Shown piece after piece: positions 6,566 to 14,050 of a DNA stretch of 24,880 nt. The stretch lies in the NCBI GenBank assembly GCA_002297665.1, contig DBMS01000273.1, forward strand, positions 1-24,880. The letters run 5' to 3'. A program made the position numbers and the translations under genes. Below the pieces are notes generated by a model. It had not been told where the DNA came from. It made no database searches and saw only the letters and a program-made list of their open reading frames with translations. The DNA comes from Holophagaceae bacterium UBA692. GTDB lineage: Bacteria; Acidobacteriota; Holophagae; Holophagales; Holophagaceae. The first letter of the stretch is position 1. Each line of letters begins with the position of its first letter.

Positions 6566-7851
6566 GCAAAGAGACGGCAAGCCCCTCCCTCCTGACCGCG
6601 GTGAAGGAACTGCCGGGGAACGTGTGGAAGTCCCTCTTCCGCAATCCCCTGCCCACCAACGACCTGGAACGTTCCAGCACCAGCTTCACCAACTTCTTCC
6701 TGCACATCCACCCGGTGAAGGTGCACAAGAACACCCTGCGGCCCCTGTATACCCTGGGCCTTGGGCTGGTGTCCTTCTTCCTGTTCGTCATCCTGGTCGT
6801 CACCGGGATCCTGCTGATGTTCTACTACGTGCCCAGCACGGCCCAGGCCTACGACCGCATGCTGGACCTGCGCGGCTCCGTGGCGTTCGGCACCATCCTC
6901 CGCAACATGCACCGGTGGTCGGCCCACGGCATGGTCGCGGTGGTGGTCATGCACCTGTGCCGCGTGTTCCTCACGGGCTCCTACAAGAAGCCCCGAGAGT
7001 TCAACTGGGTGCTGGGCGTCGTGCTCCTGCTGCTGACGCTCCTCATGAGCTTCACCGGGTACCTGCTTCCCTGGGACCAGCTGGCCTTCTGGGCGATCAC
7101 CGTGGGCACGGCCATCGCCGGGTACGCGCCGGTCGTCGGCAAGGACATCCAGTTCCTCCTCATGGGCGGATCCACCGTGGGGCAGGAGGCGCTGCTGCGT
7201 TTCTACGTCCTCCACGTGGCCGTGCTCCCCGCCACCCTGACCCTGGCCATCGCCATCCACTTCTGGCGCATCCGCAAGGACGGCGGCCTGTCCCGGCCCG
7301 CCGACGCCGACCCCACCCCGCCCATGGAGATGATGGGCGCCCAGGCCGGGTCGAAGCCCTCCCTGCCGGAAGGGAAGAAGACCTACGGCCTCCAGGGCCT
7401 GGTGCGCGGGCCCCTCACCAAGGTGAACAACATCCCCGACAACACCGTGTTCTCCTGGCCGAACCTGTTCATGTCCGAGCTGTTCGTGTTCGTCATGACC
7501 CTGGCGGTGATCCTGGTGCTCGCGCTGCTCTTCAACGCGCCTCTGGAAGAGCCGGTGAACGTCATGCATCCGCCCAATCCCGCCAAGGCGCCCTGGTACT
7601 TCCTCGGCCTTCAGGAAATGGTCTCCTACTCGGCCTTCTGGGGCGGCATCGGGGTTCCGGGCATCTTCGTGGGGCTGCTGCTCCTGGCGCCCTACTTGGA
7701 CCGCTCCCCCAAGGGGGTTGGCGTCTGGTTCTCCCGGGACCGGCTCCTGGCGAACACCATCTTCCTGACCTTCCTGGCGGCGAACATCATCTTCGTCATC
7801 ATCGGAACGTTCTTCCGCGGTCCCAACTGGGCCTTCGTTACCCCTTGGTGA
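6562..7851 (+). CDS. Cytochrome b (b6/subunit IV-type, single chain)
   Basis: The 429-aa membrane protein is the quinol-oxidising dihaem subunit of a bc complex. Haem ligands are H117 and H131 in the second helix and H218 and H233 in the fourth. The 14-residue spacing of the second pair (H218 to H233) has one extra residue compared with mitochondrial cytochrome b, as in b6. The N-terminal half (about 1-240) is cytochrome b6-like; the C-terminal half (about 295-429) is subunit IV-like, joined by a charged linker (about 240-290). The Qo-site motif reads APWYF (343-347) where PEWY is usual. About eight helices are visible. It overlaps the Rieske gene by 4 nt and is followed after 10 nt by the multihaem cytochrome. 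Confidence 0.94.
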   Translation: MSKETASPSLLTAVKELPGNVWKSLFRNPLPTNDLERSSTSFTNFFLHIHPVKVHKNTLRPLYTLGLGLVSFFLFVILVVTGILLMFYYVPSTAQAYDRMLDLRGSVAFGTILRNMHRWSAHGMVAVVVMHLCRVFLTGSYKKPREFNWVLGVVLLLLTLLMSFTGYLLPWDQLAFWAITVGTAIAGYAPVVGKDIQFLLMGGSTVGQEALLRFYVLHVAVLPATLTLAIAIHFWRIRKDGGLSRPADADPTPPMEMMGAQAGSKPSLPEGKKTYGLQGLVRGPLTKVNNIPDNTVFSWPNLFMSELFVFVMTLAVILVLALLFNAPLEEPVNVMHPPNPAKAPWYFLGLQEMVSYSAFWGGIGVPGIFVGLLLLAPYLDRSPKGVGVWFSRDRLLANTIFLTFLAANIIFVIIGTFFRGPNWAFVTPW

Positions 7852-7861
7852 GGTCCAACCC

Positions 7862-9676
7862 ATGAGATTCGCACTCGCCGTCGGAACCTTCCTGATCCTC
7901 GTGATCCACGGGGTGATCCTATACCACCAGTTCTCCCACAAGTGGGAAGCGCACCAGATCGCCTACTTCAACCAGGCCAAGGCCATGGCCAAGGGTGACG
8001 CCGAAAGGGCCGCGCTGGAGGCCCGGAGCCCGCGCATCGAGCAGACCGTGGTGGCCGACTTCGGGGAAACCCGGGTGGACCGCTGCACCACCTGCCACAT
8101 CGCCTCGGACGACCCCCGGTTCTCCACCTACCAGCAGCCCCTCAAGACCCATCCCTATTCCCTGGCCATGGGCGACGTCCAGAAGAACGGGAGATGGGAG
8201 CGCAGGCACAAGTTCAGCGAGTTCGGCTGCACCGTGTGCCACGACGGCCAGGGCCGGGGGCTCAGCCCCAAGGACGCCCACGGCGAGGACGAATACTGGC
8301 CCGATCCCCTCCTGGGGGCCGCCGTCCAGGAGAACTGGCGCAAGGAGTTCGTGCCCATGCTCAAGGGCAAGGAGTTCCTGGAGGCCAATTGCGCCCAGTG
8401 CCACACGTCCCCGGGTTTCGCCGGCACGCCCACCGTGCGCCGCGGAATGGACCTCTACTACGCCAGCAACTGCTACGGCTGCCACCGCATCGAAGGGCTC
8501 TCGGACGGCACCATCGGCCCCGACCTCACCGAGGTTGGCCGCAAGTTCAAGGTCGACTACATCTACGCCCGCATCAAGGATCCCAAGTCCGTGCTGGCGA
8601 CCTCCATCATGCCCAAGTTCAACATGCTCACCGACCAGGACATCCGCGCCCTGGTGATCTTCCTGAAGAGCCGCAAGGGCAAGAACTTCTCCGAGACCGA
8701 GATGGACCGCTACCGCCTGCGGGCCACCGGAGGCGCCGAACTGGTCCAGGCCCACATCAAGCCCGTGCAGATCAACCCGGCCCAGATGGCCAGGCAGGGC
8801 GAGCAGCTGGTCCTCGACCGGGCCTGCACCGCCTGCCACAAGCTGGGCGCCAAGGACGGCGCGGTCGCCCCCGACCTCACCTTCGAGGGCCTCCTGAAGG
8901 ACCCCGCGTGGCTGGACGCGCATTTCCGCAACCCGCGCTCCACCATGCCCGACTCCATCATGCCGGCGTTCCGGTTCACCGAACCCGAATTCAAGGCCAT
9001 GACGGCCTACCTGTCCGGCCTGAAGACGGTGCCGGCCCTGCCGAGCCCCGAAGCCGCCTACAAGGCCCTGTGCCTGCGGTGCCACGGGGACAAGGGCAAC
9101 GGGCAGGGACCCATCGCCGAGCACCTGGATCCCTCGCCCCGCGACTTCACCAAGGCCGCCTTCATGAACTCCAAGCCCATGGACCGCCTCGTGGCCTCCG
9201 TGCGCAAGGGCGTCGAAGGCACCTCCATGCCCGCCTGGGAGCGGATCCTCGACGACCGGCAGGCCAAGGCTCTCCTGGACTACATCCAGACGGCCTTCGT
9301 GAAGGAGCCCCGCCAGGAGCCCAAGCCCCGGAACCTGCCCGCCGCCAACCCTGTGGCCTCCAGCCCCGAGTCCATCGCCCGCGGCGAAGCCACTTTCGTG
9401 AACCGGTGCGCCGGCTGCCACGGCCGCAAGGGCGACGGCAAGGGCCCCAACAGCCTGGACATCCTTCCCAAGCCGAGGAACCTGCGCAACGCCTTCTTCC
9501 TGTCCAGCGTGAGCGACGCGCGGCTGTTCGACTCCATCCTCTACGGCGTGCAGGGCACGGCCATGCCGTCCTGGATCGACTACGGCCTGAGCAACAACGA
9601 CGTGGGCGATCTCGTGAATTTCCTCAGGAACCTCAATCCCAAACCCAAGGGGGGCCAGAATGCAGGAACAATTTAG
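7862..9676 (+). CDS. Membrane-anchored seven-haem cytochrome c linking bc complex and cbb3 oxidase
   Basis: This 604-aa protein has an N-terminal membrane anchor (about 3-21) and seven CXXCH motifs at 75, 123, 177, 204, 322, 404 and 516. The first three, widely spaced and without class I signatures, form an N-terminal module. The last four sit in separate class I-like domains, each with a downstream candidate Met ligand: SIMPKF (M250), SIMPAF (M367), SMPAW (M456) and AMPSW (M568). The final two domains (about 395-480 and 505-595, each with CHGxKGxGxGP) look like the tandem domains of CcoP. Placed between cytochrome b and ccoN, it could serve as both the cytochrome c1 equivalent and the oxidase electron-entry subunit. 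It overlaps ccoN by 17 nt. Haem count and order are seen; the bridging role is inferred. Confidence 0.9.
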   Translation: MRFALAVGTFLILVIHGVILYHQFSHKWEAHQIAYFNQAKAMAKGDAERAALEARSPRIEQTVVADFGETRVDRCTTCHIASDDPRFSTYQQPLKTHPYSLAMGDVQKNGRWERRHKFSEFGCTVCHDGQGRGLSPKDAHGEDEYWPDPLLGAAVQENWRKEFVPMLKGKEFLEANCAQCHTSPGFAGTPTVRRGMDLYYASNCYGCHRIEGLSDGTIGPDLTEVGRKFKVDYIYARIKDPKSVLATSIMPKFNMLTDQDIRALVIFLKSRKGKNFSETEMDRYRLRATGGAELVQAHIKPVQINPAQMARQGEQLVLDRACTACHKLGAKDGAVAPDLTFEGLLKDPAWLDAHFRNPRSTMPDSIMPAFRFTEPEFKAMTAYLSGLKTVPALPSPEAAYKALCLRCHGDKGNGQGPIAEHLDPSPRDFTKAAFMNSKPMDRLVASVRKGVEGTSMPAWERILDDRQAKALLDYIQTAFVKEPRQEPKPRNLPAANPVASSPESIARGEATFVNRCAGCHGRKGDGKGPNSLDILPKPRNLRNAFFLSSVSDARLFDSILYGVQGTAMPSWIDYGLSNNDVGDLVNFLRNLNPKPKGGQNAGTI

Positions 9677-11054
9677 CCGCGCGGAGTCCGGGGGCGCCGC
9701 CCCGGGAGCCATCATCCACGAGGACACGACGGTCAAGTGGTTCGTGGTGAGTTCCATCAGCTACTTCTTCATCGTCGGCATCATCGCCCTGATCATCGCC
9801 GCCAAGTTCGTCTGGCCCGACCTCATGGGCACCACCGCCTGGCTCACCTACGGCCGGCTGCGGCCCCTGCACGTCAACGGCATGCTCTTCGGGTGGCTCC
9901 TGGCCGCCGACATGGGCCTCACCTTCTACATCGTGCCCCGCCTGTGCGGCGTGAAGATCTGGAGCGAGAAGCTCGGGGTGGCCACGGGCGTCCTCTGGAA
10001 CGTCATCATCCTCGGCGCCGTGGTCAGCCTGCTCCTGGGCCGCAACAAGGGCTTCGAGTACGGCGAGCTGGAGATGAGCCTGAGCGTCCTGGTGGTGGTG
10101 GCCTGGCTCATGTTCACCGCCAACATCCTCATGACCGTCTTCCAGCGCAAGTACCAGGCCATGTACGTCTCCATCTGGTACTTCATGGGCTGCCTGCTCT
10201 GGACCGCCTTCGTCTACCTCACGGGCAACTTCGCCACGCTGCTCGCCACCGGCGTGAACCAGGCCAACCTGAACTGGATGTACGTGCACAACGCCGTGGG
10301 CCTCATCTTCACGCCCGTGGGCCTGGGCATCGCCTACTACTTCATTCCGCGCACGTCCAACACGCCCCTGTTCAGCCACAAGCTGAGCATGGTCGGCTTC
10401 TGGTCCCTGGCCTTCGTCTACGTCTGGACCGGCGCCCACCACATGCTCCACGGGCCCATCTCCCAGTGGCTCCAGACCATCGCCATCGCGTTCAGCCTCA
10501 TGCTCCTGGTGCCCGTGTGGGCCGTGGTCTACAACCTCCTCATCACGATGAAGGGCCAGTGGCACCAACTGCGCGACAAGGTCGAGCTCAAGTTCCTCAT
10601 GTCGGGGGTCGTGTTCTACCTGCTCACGTGCTTCCAGGGCCCCATGCACAGCCTGCGCACGGTCAACGCCATCGTCTCCAAGACCGACTGGATTCCCGGC
10701 CACGCCCACATGGCGGTGCTCGGCGCCTTCAGCTTCTTCGCCATCGCGGGCACCTACTACGCCGCCCCGCGCGTGTTCGGCAAGCTCCTCCATTCCGTGG
10801 CCCTGGCCAACTGGAGCTACTGGATGATCATGATCGGCGGACTCGGGTTCTTCACCACCCTGTGGCTGGGCGGGTTCTGGCAGGGCTGGCAGTGGAACAA
10901 CGTCTCCATCCCGTTCATCGACACGGTCGTGGCCCTCAAGCCCATCTGGACCGTCCGGTTCATCTCCGGCGTGATGATCTTCGTCGGCATCGTGATGTTC
11001 GCCTACAACATCATGGCCACCGTCCTCGGACCCGAAACCGAGGCGGCCGCGTAG
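9660..11054 (+). CDS. ccoN: cbb3-type cytochrome c oxidase subunit I (CcoN)
   Basis: This is the catalytic subunit reducing O2 to water at a haem b3-CuB centre. The 464-aa protein has about twelve helices. H71 (RPLHVNGMLFGW) is a low-spin haem b ligand. CuB ligands are H210 (YVHNAVG), H260 and H261 (WTGAHHMLHGP). Tyr254, six residues before H260, is where C-family oxidases have the cross-linked tyrosine. H348 and H350 (GHAHMAVLGAFSFF) bind haem b3 and haem b. All key residues are present, so the enzyme should be active. Length is normal for CcoN (about 470). It starts within the end of the heptahaem gene, with AAGGGGGG just upstream, and is followed after 19 nt by ccoO. Confidence 0.97.
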   Translation: MQEQFSRAESGGAAPGAIIHEDTTVKWFVVSSISYFFIVGIIALIIAAKFVWPDLMGTTAWLTYGRLRPLHVNGMLFGWLLAADMGLTFYIVPRLCGVKIWSEKLGVATGVLWNVIILGAVVSLLLGRNKGFEYGELEMSLSVLVVVAWLMFTANILMTVFQRKYQAMYVSIWYFMGCLLWTAFVYLTGNFATLLATGVNQANLNWMYVHNAVGLIFTPVGLGIAYYFIPRTSNTPLFSHKLSMVGFWSLAFVYVWTGAHHMLHGPISQWLQTIAIAFSLMLLVPVWAVVYNLLITMKGQWHQLRDKVELKFLMSGVVFYLLTCFQGPMHSLRTVNAIVSKTDWIPGHAHMAVLGAFSFFAIAGTYYAAPRVFGKLLHSVALANWSYWMIMIGGLGFFTTLWLGGFWQGWQWNNVSIPFIDTVVALKPIWTVRFISGVMIFVGIVMFAYNIMATVLGPETEAAA

Positions 11055-11073
11055 CGGCCAGAAAGGAGCGAAC

Positions 11074-11643
11074 ATGTTGAGAAAAGCCGACACCTCCGCC
11101 GTCTGGGCCATCGTCGCGTCCCTCGTCCTCTTCTTCATCGGGGGCCTGCTCACCACCGTGGTGCCTCCCATGGTCGACAAGAGCTGGGGCAGGCCCTTCG
11201 CCAACGCGGACCCCGCCAAGGGCCCCACCGGGACCCTGGTCAGGCTCAACGCCCAGCAGCAGCAGGGCCGCGACATCTACGTGCGCGAAGGCTGCTGGTA
11301 CTGTCACACCCAGCAGATCCGCACCCTGCTCGCCGACACCAAGCGCTACGGATGGAAGGGCGTCGACGCCCCCATCTCCACGCCTGACGAGTTCGTCTAC
11401 GACACCCCGCACATGTTCGGCACCAAGCGCACCGGCCCGGACCTGGCGCGGGTGGGAGGCCGCTACGACACCCAGTGGCACCGCACCCACTTCCGGAACC
11501 CCCGGGACCTGGTCAAGGGCTCGATCATGCCCGCCTTCCCCTGGATCGTCGGGAACCCCCAGGAGTTCACGGCCCTGGTGGCCTACATGCAGACCCTGGG
11601 CCGCGCCAAGGACTGGCGCCCCTCCAACGACTACGAGAGGTAG
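11074..11643 (+). CDS. ccoO: cbb3-type cytochrome c oxidase subunit II (CcoO)
   Basis: CcoO is the monohaem c subunit that passes electrons to CcoN. The 189-aa protein has one N-terminal helix (about 10-30), the haem motif REGCWYCHTQQ with CXXCH at 74-78, the family signature KRTGPDLARVGGRY (118-131), and a Met ligand in GSIMPAFPW (M152). These match CcoO closely; length is slightly short of the usual 200-240. AAAGGAG lies 6 nt before ATG. The next gene begins 2 nt after the stop. Confidence 0.96.
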   Translation: MLRKADTSAVWAIVASLVLFFIGGLLTTVVPPMVDKSWGRPFANADPAKGPTGTLVRLNAQQQQGRDIYVREGCWYCHTQQIRTLLADTKRYGWKGVDAPISTPDEFVYDTPHMFGTKRTGPDLARVGGRYDTQWHRTHFRNPRDLVKGSIMPAFPWIVGNPQEFTALVAYMQTLGRAKDWRPSNDYER

Positions 11644-11645
11644 CC

Positions 11646-11819
11646 ATGGACTACACCTGGCCCAGCGTCTACTTCGCCTACCTGTTCTTCTTCCTGATGT
11701 TCGCCCTGGCGGTCTTCTTCTTCGTCAAGACCGCCCGGGACGGCTACTGGGGCAAGGACGGCGAGGACATCAAATACCGAATGCTCGAGGACGGCGATCA
11801 GAGGAGAACCCATGAGTGA
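11646..11819 (+). CDS. Small CcoQ/CcoS-like oxidase peptide
   Basis: The 57-aa peptide has one aromatic-rich helix (about 7-27) followed by KTARDGYWGKDGEDIKYRML and an acidic end. It sits where CcoQ is normally found, right after ccoO. Its sequence is nevertheless closer to the CcoS-like peptide at 5905: both have FVxxxRxGxx-KD-ED-KY after the helix. It may therefore be a duplicate of that gene that took the CcoQ position. The frame extends far upstream, but ATG 11646 with GAGAGG before it fits the operon spacing (2 nt after ccoO). It overlaps the next gene by 8 nt. Confidence 0.75.
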   Translation: MDYTWPSVYFAYLFFFLMFALAVFFFVKTARDGYWGKDGEDIKYRMLEDGDQRRTHE

Positions 11820-12111
11820 GCAGAAGGAAGAGCTCAAGGACTACGCGGGCGGCTGGATCATGGAGAAGCAGGGCACCGACTTTCCCTTCTTCCTCAAGCT
11901 GGCCTTTCCCGTCATCGGCCTGGGCTGCGTGGCCTACATCGTCCTCCAGATGATGGGCGACGTGGGCCACGCCACCCGAGGGACCTTCGTGCAGCAGTTC
12001 AACAAGGTCAGCCAGACCAGCCCGGTCCTGCAGTACGTCGTGGCAGCCCTGGCGCTGGTCTACGTCCTCATCATGGCCGTGTACACCTTCCGGTCCGTCA
12101 AGGAGCATTAG
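11812..12111 (+). CDS. 99-aa two-helix membrane protein in the CcoP position
   Basis: No family is recognised with confidence. It has a polar N-terminus (1-24), a helix (about 26-47), a loop with GHATRGTFVQQFNKV (52-66), and a second helix (about 71-92). It has one cysteine, no CXXCH and no haem motif. Position after ccoO and the CcoQ-like peptide is where ccoP stands in typical ccoNOQP operons. The first helix could be a relic or analogue of the CcoP membrane domain, the electron-carrying part being supplied by the heptahaem protein; this is inference. GAGGAG lies 6 nt before ATG. Confidence 0.75.
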   Translation: MSEQKEELKDYAGGWIMEKQGTDFPFFLKLAFPVIGLGCVAYIVLQMMGDVGHATRGTFVQQFNKVSQTSPVLQYVVAALALVYVLIMAVYTFRSVKEH

Positions 12112-12115
12112 AGCC

Positions 12116-14050
12116 GTGGATATGGGGAATTGGCAGCTCAGGGTTCCGGACGACTCCCAGTACTGGCTGGAGATGGTCAAGTGCCAATACGCATGCCCGG
12201 TGAACACCGACGCCTGCGCCTACGTGACCGCCATCGCCGAAGGCCGGTACGAGGACGCCTACCGGGCCGCGAGGGCCACCAATCCCTTCGCGTCCATCTG
12301 CGGCCGGGTCTGCGGGGCACCCTGCGAGGCCAGCTGCCGCAGGGGGTCCCTGGACGAGCCCGTGGCGATCCGCGCCCTCAAGCGGTTCGTCACGGACACG
12401 TTCGGGCCCGAGACCGGCGACTACGCGAAATACAAGGAAGGCTGCGACCAGCGCATGCTTCCCGCCAACCGGGGCGACTACGAGCGGGTCGCCGTCGTGG
12501 GGGCCGGGGTCTCGGGCCTCACCGTGGCCCACGACCTGGTGCAGGTGGGCTACAAGGTCACCGTGTTCGAGGCCGACGCCAAGCCCGGGGGCATGCTCAT
12601 GACGGGCGTCCCGGTCTTCCGGCTGCCCCGGGACCTGGTGAACCACGAGATCGGGGCCATCCTGTCCATGGGCGTCGAGCTCAAGTGCAACATGAAGCTG
12701 GGCCGCGACTTCACGATCCAGCAGCTGCGCGACCAGGGCTTCAAGGCCATCTTCCTGGGCGTTGGGCTTCCCAACGGGCGCAAGCTGGCCCTGCCCGGCG
12801 GCGACGCCCGGGGCGTCTACGACGGCATGGAGTTCCTGCGGGCCTTCAACGACGGCAAGCCGCTGGAATTGGGACGCAGGGTCATGGTCGTCGGCGGCGG
12901 CAATGTGGCCTATGACGTGGCGCGAAGCGCCCTGAGGCCCCTGGACCACTCCGAGGAGGACCAGGTGCGGGAGGCCATGGGCCACGACGAGAAGGTGGCC
13001 TACGACGTGGCGAGGTCGGCCCTGCGCATCTCGGGGGACAAGGAGATCCACCTCATGTGCCTGGAGTCCCTGGAGGAGATGCCCGCCGACAAGGTGGAGA
13101 TCCACGAGGGCGCCGAGGAGGGCATCCGCCTTCACAACCGGCGGGGCCCCAAGGAGATCGTCGTCGAGAACGGCAAGGTCAAGGCCATGCGCACCGTGAA
13201 GTGCCTGTCGGTCTTCAACGAGGAGCGGCGCTTCGCGCCTACCTTCGACGAGACGGCCCTGGAGGACATCCCCGTGGACACGGTGATCTTCGCCATCGGC
13301 CAGGCTTCGGACCTGACCTTTCTCTCGGAGGCCGACGGCGTGGAAACCGAGCGCGGCCTCATCAAGGTCGACAAGGAGACCTACCAGACCACCGCCCCCG
13401 ACGTGTTCGCATGCGGCGACATCGCCCACGGCGCCAGGCTCTTCATCGACGCCATCGCCTCGGCCCACACCGCCGCCCGCAGCATGCACGACTTCCTGCG
13501 GGGCACCCGCACCGACGTGGTGGTGCGAAAGCGCTGGGAGCCCGCCGTCTACACCATGGCCGAGGGCTGGCACCGGGAGGAGCGCTGCAACGCGCCGGTG
13601 CTCGACAGCGAGGTCCGCTCCGCCTCCACCGAGATCGTGGAGCTGAGCTACCCCGAGGAGATGGCCCGGCGCCAGGGGGCCCGGTGCCTCCGGTGCAACA
13701 TCAACACGGTGTTCGACACCTCCACCTGCATCGCCTGCAACGGGTGCGTGGACGTGTGCCCCGAGGACCTCATCAAGCTGGTGGGGCTAAGCCGCCTCAA
13801 GGACGAGGACGCCTGGCTCAAGCTCGAGCAGGCCGGCGCCGATATCCCCTTCGAGGCCTACCGGGCCATGTCCATGGAGGAAAAGGACGAACTGGGCGGG
13901 ATCATGCTGAAGGACGAGAGCACCTGCATCCGCTGCGCCATGTGCGCCTCCCGGTGCCCGACCCATGCCATTCTCATGAAGCGATTTGTGCACTACAAGG
14001 AATGCGTCACCGTGCCCAGCCCCAACCCGCGAATCCTGTACCGCCGATGA
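12116..14050 (+). CDS. GltD-like FAD/NAD(P)H oxidoreductase with C-terminal ferredoxin clusters
   Basis: This 644-aa soluble protein resembles the small subunit of glutamate synthase and related electron-transfer flavoproteins. The N-terminal Fe-S region has C23, C27, C34, C62, C66, C70 and C74 (CGRVCGAPCEASC). An FAD-binding GAGVSG is at 129-134, an NAD(P)-binding GGGNVAYDVARSALR at 260-274, and the second FAD motif FACGDIAHGA at 431-440. The C-terminus has a CLRC pair (524-527) and two [4Fe-4S] sets, CIACNGCVDVCP (538-549) and CIRCAMCASRCP (604-615). An 11-residue stretch at 264-274 is repeated exactly at 294-304. No glutamate synthase large subunit is nearby. The stop overlaps ccoG as ATGA, so partnership with CcoG is suggested. 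Start is GTG 12116; ATG 12122 is an alternative. Confidence 0.88.
   Translation: MDMGNWQLRVPDDSQYWLEMVKCQYACPVNTDACAYVTAIAEGRYEDAYRAARATNPFASICGRVCGAPCEASCRRGSLDEPVAIRALKRFVTDTFGPETGDYAKYKEGCDQRMLPANRGDYERVAVVGAGVSGLTVAHDLVQVGYKVTVFEADAKPGGMLMTGVPVFRLPRDLVNHEIGAILSMGVELKCNMKLGRDFTIQQLRDQGFKAIFLGVGLPNGRKLALPGGDARGVYDGMEFLRAFNDGKPLELGRRVMVVGGGNVAYDVARSALRPLDHSEEDQVREAMGHDEKVAYDVARSALRISGDKEIHLMCLESLEEMPADKVEIHEGAEEGIRLHNRRGPKEIVVENGKVKAMRTVKCLSVFNEERRFAPTFDETALEDIPVDTVIFAIGQASDLTFLSEADGVETERGLIKVDKETYQTTAPDVFACGDIAHGARLFIDAIASAHTAARSMHDFLRGTRTDVVVRKRWEPAVYTMAEGWHREERCNAPVLDSEVRSASTEIVELSYPEEMARRQGARCLRCNINTVFDTSTCIACNGCVDVCPEDLIKLVGLSRLKDEDAWLKLEQAGADIPFEAYRAMSMEEKDELGGIMLKDESTCIRCAMCASRCPTHAILMKRFVHYKECVTVPSPNPRILYRR

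Noticed and set aside
9633..11276. Long minus-strand frame (547 codons) opposite ccoN
   Set aside because: Shadow of ccoN and ccoO: low-complexity His/Glu/Gly composition and no recognisable domain or ribosome site.
12098..13573. Long minus-strand frame (491 codons) opposite the flavoprotein
   Set aside because: Shadow frame with Val/Gly/His-rich low complexity; the plus strand carries intact FAD, NAD(P) and Fe-S motifs.
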